Part shown: piece by piece, positions 57,333-64,000 of the stretch
Position numbering within the stretch: position 1 is the first letter of the stretch
How the letters are laid out: every line of letters starts with the position of its first letter
NCBI RefSeq assembly: GCF_030273125.1
Contig: NC_081517.1
Span: 23,071,631-23,135,630, forward strand
DNA: 64,000 nucleotides
Reading direction: 5' to 3'
Source: Centropristis striata
Taxonomy: Eukaryota; Chordata; Actinopteri; Perciformes; Serranidae
Position numbers and translations under genes: made by a program
Notes under the pieces: generated by a model
Database searches by the model: none
Seen by the model: only the letters and a program-made list of their open reading frames with translations
Told to the model about the DNA's origin: nothing

Positions 57333-59718
57333 TAGGGATGGGTACCGAATTCGGTACTTTTGTAGGTACCGACCGAATTCCGTCGGTACTACCGAGTACC
57401 GATTCATGTAAAATCAAACGGTACTATGTTTCGGTACCTAAACGGTGTTAACTTTAAACTGATCATTGATTTCAACCCGTTTTCATTTGACGTCTTTGAT
57501 TAACAAGCGTGCTGACGATCGCACTATTTTTTATTTTTTTATTTACCTCCTCGTCTGGTCCTGTCTGCTTACCGCGGCCACTAGCTGCTGCCCTCGTCCA
57601 CCCCGGCGCAGAGACGAACAGCCTGGCTCTAGGCCTGCTAACCGCCAGCTGCTATCTCTCCAATGTCTCTACCCGGGCTTGGCCTTCGTCTGCCTCGAGA
57701 TTGGACCTTCCTTACTCCGTTTGCTCTCTCCATTCTTCTGTAGACCAGTCATTAACAGCTAGCTGCTACATCTCTGGTCCTCCGCTAATACTCCGCTCTT
57801 CAACTCAGTAATATTACCTGCCTATTTACTCCAAACTGCCTCGCTGAAATTAAATCCCTCGGACTCCTGCCTCGATATGTGCACAGAGCAGCCCGACTCA
57901 ACTTTGTTTATTCCAACCATGCCATGCCCACAATACTGTCTGACCGGTGCTGCGCCGCACAGCTACGACGTCATCACAACAAATCACACGTGCACTTGCA
58001 ACCTTTTTTTTTTCTCTTCTCCTCCGTGCACTTGCAACCTGAGAGCGCTCCTCTGCATTCTTTGATAACACTGCAACCTTCATGTTACAAAATGCACGTT
58101 CACTCAACAATAAATTACTGCTCATCCTGGATTTTATATTGTTTTGATATATTTTTTAAAGTTTATATTTTGAGAAATAAATATGTTGAATTGAAAAAAT
58201 TTGATTTTATTATTAAACAAATTAACATTTATTACCACATAAACAAACGCAAAAGTACCGAAAATTGGTACCGTTGAGTACCGGTACCGATTCCCAGTGT
58301 AGGGCTCACAGCTATTCCACAAGTTTCATTTGGATTAAAGACTGAATGCAGTGAGAATTGTCAACAAATTCTCTCCATGCTTCAAGATGGAGGTCGTTCT
58401 TTGTCCCCCTCCAAACAAAGACAAACGACCCCCACCCCCACAGGTATCTGGAGATACCTAAAGGCGTCTCATTGGCTGATACCAACAGGAAATACAACTT
58501 CCAGGTTGAGACACAAAAGTGTCCTGCAGCCACCCTTTCTTCTCTTCTCTTCTCGACTTCCTGAGGAACAGCATGCCTGCTGTCCTGGTCTGATCTTCCA
58601 GGAGGAAGACCAGGCCATCCCCCTCTGTCTCCAGCTCTAAGGGAAGGCCGGTGAGGCCCAAACCAAGTGGGCCCACCACGACGCTTCTAAGTTTCCTGCC
58701 TGTGATCTATACTGGACATAATCACAGAGACCCTCACCAAGCTTCTGGAGCCAACAGCAAACAACGCTACAACCACTAAAACCAAACCAGGAACCAGATT
58801 CTTCCTCAAAAGGATTTCTGCTTTCCCTTTCAACTCTGGACTCTGTGGTATAGTACTGGGCAGTTAGTAAGCAAGAACAAGTGTATTAAGCTTTAATCAA
58901 TGGTGTGATCTGTTGTGTGTTTAAGTATATTTGTTGGGATATTTTGTGTAGCTAGATCACTTGAAGTTGTATGATTAATGTTGCTCTACATATCTCAAGT
59001 TGTACATGTAATTTAACTATGACTCATTTGATTTGCTCACACACTAATCCACATGAAATATACCTTTAATTTGGCTTCTCACAACACATAGACCTTCAAG
59101 ACCGCATGGTCTATTGTTCTTCAAGAACAAAAGGGCTTCCGCCATTTTGATTTATTTAAATGACCGCCTTTCGGCAGCCATTTTGTTACATTCTTTCTCA
59201 CCTACATTTCCACTGTAAATAGTCTTTTAGATTAGTTATTGTGTATTCTGTTTGTCTTGCTTTATTTAGAATAAATATGTTTTTGGATTAATATGCTTCT
59301 CCCTTTAATGTTGCACATGAATGAGTGATTTGCTAAACCTCTGCTATGAGAAGAACTCAAAATTCCTTCAACCGTTACTAAATATTAATAAGGTAATTCG
59401 ATTATAATTATATTCATAATTAATAATCAATGTTCCAAATTGATAATTTGTTAACTTTATGAGACTGATTAACTATGATTTGCTATCTTTTCCTATTCCT
59501 AAGTGAATAGGTGGTGCCCCAAAACCAACTTTAATTCATTTAAAGTATTAAATATTAATTTAGTCAATTTCTGATAGCAAAATTGACCTAAATTAGCTTT
59601 ACCTCTAAATATTTTGGTACCCCTGCTGGAGGCAATGTGTATCTGAAGCAGATACCCCTACACCAGGTACCGGGTATCGGTACCGTATCGGTTCAAATGT
59701 GAAAGGTACCCATCCCTA
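57333..59718. mobile_element. hAT-type element with an LTR-like insertion
   Basis: Ends tagggatgggtacc and ggtacccatcccta, with a perfect 8-bp duplication acgaacac (57325-57332 and 59719-59726). Words ggtacc and accgaattc are reiterated near both ends. The interior 57460-58250 is noncoding by eye. At 58298-59662 a separate TG...CA element interrupts the right subterminal region. Confidence 0.88.
58298..59662. mobile_element. LTR-like segment (possible solo LTR)
   Basis: Starts tgtagggct and ends cccctaca (short inverted ends TGTAGGG and CCCCTACA), with ccag on both sides (58294-58297 and 59663-59666). Its removal restores the ggtaccg-rich hAT terminal sequence. Length 1365 bp; an AATAAA lies at about 59270. 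No coding region, primer-binding site or second LTR is seen, so it would be a solo LTR of an endogenous retroelement. An unrelated TIR element is the alternative. Confidence 0.6.
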
Positions 59719-59800
59719 ACGAACACACACAGGGAAAAATGCAGCTTACCTCTCCCATTAACGGTGACAAAAGGGGAGAGGTCAGCACGACGGCCCAATA

Positions 59801-60729
59801 TATATGGGTGGTTGACGTGACGCTCAATTTTTGTGTTCCCAGTGACAAATATTACTAAAATTTGATAATATTTCATTAAAATTAATGTTTTAATATGCAG
59901 TTCATTCTTCTACATCTAATCCATCTGCAAACAATGAGTATCATTCTTCAACTATGCAAATAGTCCACCGGTGCAACTGTCTTAGGTAGCATTACTTATC
60001 TTAAAACAATAATTAATGAAAAATGAATCTAAATACATTAAAATACTTGAATGCATGTCATAAGAGTGTTTACTTAATGAATCTAGAGGATATAAGTGTT
60101 AAGGTCCCTATGTAGAGTTATTATGACACATTACATTTTGTCCGCAAAACTGGTGTCCTCCTGGAGCAACGCCATTATGTAGATATAAAACAGGCATTAA
60201 TTTGACCACCCCATTACTGAGAGGGGTCCTTCCAGAATCAGGAAGGACAGAAGACATCTCTGGAGCAGGTGGACTGCACACAAGATCAGTTCTGTCTCAA
60301 ATATTTTCATAATATTACTATTTCCGTGCAGTGTTGGAACTGGTCGTCTTAAGGTAGTCCTTTGGTACAACGCAGTTTAAGCATTGATCTGAATATTTTT
60401 TATCAATTTACATTGATTGATCATTGAAAATAATGTAAATTGATAAAAAAATATTCATAACTAATATGCCTTGGGCTTATCTATCTTATCTGTCCAACAT
60501 TCTCTGAATTAAATAATGAAATTCTTTATTTTGTTGCACCGGTGGACACATTTTAGGACTACCACACCAAAAGTTAATAATATGCTAAATATATGAAGAA
60601 TTAGAAATGGACACATTCAGTTTTGAATTATTCACATATAAGGGAATATAATTGTATGTCATTTGACATATATTTTTGAATTATTCTTTTTTTCACTTTG
60701 AATTTGAGTTCACGTCAACCACCCATATA
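59801..60729. mobile_element. TIR element with tatgggtggttgacgtga ends
   Basis: Left tatgggtggttgacgtga and right tcacgtcaaccacccata are perfect inverted copies; TATA flanks on both sides suit a TA target. A second hairpin is at about 60389-60458 (aattgataaaaaaatattca and its inverse). No transposase. Class probably Tc1/mariner-like, by target only. Confidence 0.8.
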
Positions 60730-62354
60730 CAGCAGAAGGACACACAAAAATTATGTAGATTACAGCAGTTTAATGAAAAATATTCCACAAACAGACTAAG
60801 GAGGACACCATGTCAGGTAAGAACAATATATATAGATTTTGGGTAATTATAATACAAGAAATCACAACTAAATATTTACTCTCCTATTTGCAATACTTCT
60901 GTACAATTAGCCTTGTTACATTTGAACAGCTCTTTTAATCTAAAATCTAAAATCTTTAAATCTAAATGTATTTATTTTTTTACTGTAGCACATTTCTCTA
61001 TTTAACTCTTTATATCCAGAAATGAACAGCACTAAATTACTCTTTTTTAACAAACTTGAATATTTATGCAACTACAGGGCAATATAACACCTTATATGTA
61101 TCTCAGCTACCAGAAAACAATTATAACAACCTGACATCACATCAACAAATATGCATCATATGCCTTCTCTATTTCTCTCATTTAACGGCTGTAGCGACAT
61201 GTTACACATTACACATTACAGAAATGGCTTTAGGAACCATTAAGGTATTTAAATTTAATGTTTATGTAACCCACCCTAAATTTGGTGGTGGCGTTAAAAT
61301 CTTTGAAAGCAAGGATACTGTATTTGAGTGATCAATATTTTTCATTATAATAGACATTTTTTCACATTATCCAAGCCAATTTGAACCGAACCTTCAGATA
61401 TAGCACAAAGTATGAGTTTCCTATTTTTTTAAACGTTTTAATCAGACACAATAGTTCAGGTTATGTTACTTTGTTTTTAATTGAGTCATTTCAATTTTCA
61501 ACACTTTTCAGCAGTGGCAAACATTTTGCGGTAATGTCCACTAGGTGGCAGCTACTCAGGCGAGCATTTAGCTCTGCGTGAAAAATAGAAAAATATCCTG
61601 AACTGTGATATATTTTGGATGTGGTATCTGAACACATGTATCTATTGATATAGCCATACTGTGTGGCCGACTGAGAGTGAGAGAGACAGGCAGCGCTGTT
61701 GTTTCTTCTGCCAGCAGCGGGGCCGAGTGGGGTGGACGGCGCGATGGGACTCTGAACTTCAGGCCTGGCTCTGAATTTCCATCGCTTATTAAGGTCTTTC
61801 TCTTCTGTGGATCTGGAGGATACATTTTTATTTTATTTTGAATGAGCTCGAATAGGTACTGGATTGTGCACAACTAAATTAAAAATACTTTATTGGACTA
61901 TTGCTGCAGCAAAACTTTTACAATTTTAGTTTCTGGCCAGAATAGATATATATTTTTATTCCTTTCATATGTATTTTGGGGTGAGAAATGGAAGTGTAAT
62001 ATGCATTGCTAGATATTTTGAATAATAATCTTTTTCTTGAAAAGTGTTACTGTGTGTACGTGTTTTCATTCTCTGTGTGAAGTCATTCATTATCCACAGC
62101 CTAAGACAAATTAGTCATTAAATATCAGTGCATTTGGTATCTATCTTATCTTTATCCCTCGAACCAGGACATTACCAAAAGTATAAAAGTAGTGATCCCA
62201 GACCTTGAGGTGTATTTGCAGGTAATTTTGAAGGCTGATTAAAACCTGGTTACATTTAAACATTATTAAAAAATATTTAAAATATATACATATTTGCATC
62301 ATACCTTATGCTTGACATAAAAGTAGATTAAAAAACATAATGTCAGTGGTTAAT
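60730..62354. other. Unassigned sequence before the SINE
   Basis: AT-rich; a CpG-containing block at about 61690-61760 stands out slightly but has no gene signature. Confidence 0.35.
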
Positions 62355-62532
62355 GTGGAAAAACTGAACATTCTGGTAGAGCGCTTACCATTGAGGCTGA
62401 GTCCTTGCTGCGGCGGAGCCAGGTTCAAATCCGGCCTGTGCTCCCTTTACCGCATGTCCTCCCCTCTGTCACCCCCTTTCTATCTGTCACTTTCAATAAA
62501 GAATGAAAAATACCCCAAAAAAAATCTTTAAA
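62355..62532 (+). mobile_element. tRNA-derived SINE, same family as 16022-16605
   Basis: A box tggtagagcgcttacc at 62374, B box ggttcaaatcc near 62431, tail with ctgtcactttcaataaag and an A-rich end. Confidence 0.8.
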
Positions 62533-62929
62533 AAAAAGAACTCTTACAATACATAAAATAAAAATAATGTATTAACCAATTAACTAAAAAAATAAAAAAA
62601 ATCGTAATAACAACCTCAGTGGATAATGTGGTGAAACGTAAACATTTTTCCCACCATCTCCCCAATTGTACTTCAGTGAATCACAACTGTGCGTTTTATT
62701 CTTATTTTTATTTATTTTTTATTTTTTATTTTTATTTTATATCACCTGATTGATATTGATGAGCATATTCAGGTTGTATAAAGGTAACAATGTAAGTAAT
62801 AGCCCAGAATGTCAAATTACAATAATGGTCTAAGAAATCCCTGCTAAAAAATATTCAAGTACAAATAAAATTAAAAATTAAAAAATTATTAATTAAAAAT
62901 TAAAATTATTTTCTCTCTTTCGTCCTTGT

Positions 62930-63174
62930 CCAATCACACGCGTTTGCGCTGATTAGTGCCATGGAGACAGAACGTTGGCCGATCCAGGTCGGGTATAAAG
63001 GGCCGCAGCTCACTCTGATCTCCCCTTTGCATCCGGACTTTGACACACATTGACCTTTTGCAAAACAAACTTTGGCAAACTTTTGTCGTTTTAAAGCGCT
63101 CGAGAGAATCTAATTTGTTGTAAAACAAATCTCGTTTACCACTGAACTGCTGTGCAACATCCAAGAGCTCAACC
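62930..63174 (+). promoter_or_regulatory. TATA promoter and 5' UTR of the right-edge gene
   Basis: CCAAT at 62930-62934, a gccatggagac word (half of an RFX-type X box) near 62958 and a TATAAAG box at 62994-63000, at the classical mutual distances. Initiation is expected near 63025-63030, giving a leader of roughly 145 bases before the ATG at 63175. Base composition is clearly higher in GC than the flanks. Confidence 0.75.
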
Positions 63175-63205
63175 ATGGTCTTCGACCTGCGTTTCCACCC
63201 TGATG
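63175..63205 (+). CDS. First coding exon of an unidentified gene
   Basis: ATG at 63175-63177 in good context (aaccATGg) opens 10 codons plus one base, MVFDLRFHPD, ending at a consensus donor GTAAGA (63206). Promoter elements lie correctly upstream. I do not recognise the protein from 10 residues; the remaining exons are to the right of the window. A TATA-driven, compact promoter suggests inducible or tissue-restricted expression, which is inference. Confidence 0.7.
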
Positions 63206-64000
63206 GTAAGATATAAATATTTTTTATTTTTTATTATTTTACTGATGTCTTAGTGGTTGATACATCCCCTAATAATAGCTAAATACAGGTCAGGATTTTT
63301 GGAAAATCACAAATTTAAGGGTGCCAGACTTTCACTCGACGATTTCTCTGTGAATATTAATGATTTTAAGCAAAAAATGTCTCAAATTTCCCGGCAGGGG
63401 TATAGAATGCATATTTAATAAGCAATATGTTTTGAAAACACTGTTGTTTTGCTTTGAGGGCAACAAAACTAACAACAAAACTAATTTGATTTTGATAAAA
63501 GGGCGACCAGACCAAGTTTATGGGATTTCCATATATGTTTATATATGAATATCTGTTTCCCATGGAGACCATGGAATTATTATGAGGATGACGTCAGAAC
63601 GTCAAGGTGCAGCTGAACTGAAACACGTCGTGTCCTCCTGTGTGGATCAACACCTGACTTCATTTGTTTACAGTGTTGAAGCTTGAACTTATTCATGTGG
63701 AAACAGATGCTGCTTTTACTTTTAAACTGTATTAGGCCTGTGTCAAATTCACTTGTTAGATATTACTCAAAATACACCCATAGATTCATGGGTTTCGTAC
63801 CATTTTTTCCCGATTTTTTCCTGCTGGAGGCTATCTCTCTCTCCCGATTTGATCATTTTCCCGGTTGCTCCACTGCTTCCTTGCTGATATTTTTCTCTAC
63901 TTAAGGCTCCGAGGCCTGAAATCTGAACCCAAATTAATAAAAAAGTGGAAGGAGCCGTGCGTAAAAGCGCGTGCCGTGCGCCTCCTCCACTTATGAAGTG
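63206..64000 (+). other. Intron 1 of the right-edge gene
   Basis: From the donor at 63206 to the window end I see no acceptor with a convincing exon. The last 70 bases become GC-rich (gtgcgtaaaagcgcgtgccg), which may be the approach to a further exon or promoter. Confidence 0.4.

Noticed and set aside
57466..57811. Two overlapping open frames in the hAT interior
   Set aside because: GC-rich but without any domain, start context or splice support; treated as noncoding interior of the element.

Overview
The window looks like nuclear DNA from a ray-finned fish, probably a percomorph teleost. It is AT-rich, has spliced genes with large introns, and is full of fish-type repeats: L1/Tx1-like LINEs, a Rex1-like 3' end, tRNA-derived SINEs, hAT, Tc1, Harbinger and piggyBac elements, and a Penelope-like reverse transcriptase. 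No bacterial, plasmid or viral genome organisation is visible. The species is not determinable from this text alone.

The main host locus is a minus-strand C2H2 zinc-finger gene cluster between about 42 kb and 5.8 kb. A conserved first coding exon (41758-42037) is followed by exon 2 (35955-36085). Downstream lie three terminal zinc-finger exons: C (28684-29676, three fingers), B (20505-21466, four fingers, preceded by a 64-nt exon at 27218-27281) and A (5800-6935, five fingers). Splice phases fit two complete open models: exon 1 + exon 2 + C (467 aa) and exon 1 + exon 2 + 64-nt exon + B (478 aa). A decayed second copy of exon 1, with lost start and an in-frame stop, sits at about 15.49-15.70 kb, between B and A. 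This suggests tandem duplicated genes of which at least one lost its own 5' end.

At the right edge a different plus-strand gene begins: CCAAT box, TATA box, a start codon in good context, 31 coding bases and a GT donor at 63206. Its body lies outside the window and I do not recognise it.

The remainder is mostly mobile DNA, often nested, and many insertions can be delimited to the base by target-site duplications (TSDs). Region by region: 1-3.9 kb, truncated LINE ends and a tandem duplication; 4.9-5.3 kb, a dispersed repeat; 8.7-17 kb, SINE, hAT and MITE insertions; 17.4-20.5 kb, a deleted Tc1 element, a SINE with two nested hAT MITEs, and a LINE 3' end abutting zinc-finger exon B; 22.5-24.9 kb, a 2.4-kb fold-back element with 21-bp tandem arrays in both arms; 25-31 kb, hAT and piggyBac non-autonomous elements; 32.2-35.8 kb, a Tc1 element broken by Penelope, SINE and Harbinger sequences; 36.3-40.4 kb, hAT elements, one split by a piggyBac insertion; 40.4-43.2 kb, inverted repeats and a near-perfect 658-bp palindrome around exon 1; 43.6-44.4 kb, a HARBI1-like transposase with one stop; 46-55 kb, L1 ORF1 and ORF2 pseudogenes; 57.3-59.7 kb, a hAT element with an LTR-like insertion; 59.8-60.7 kb, another TIR element.
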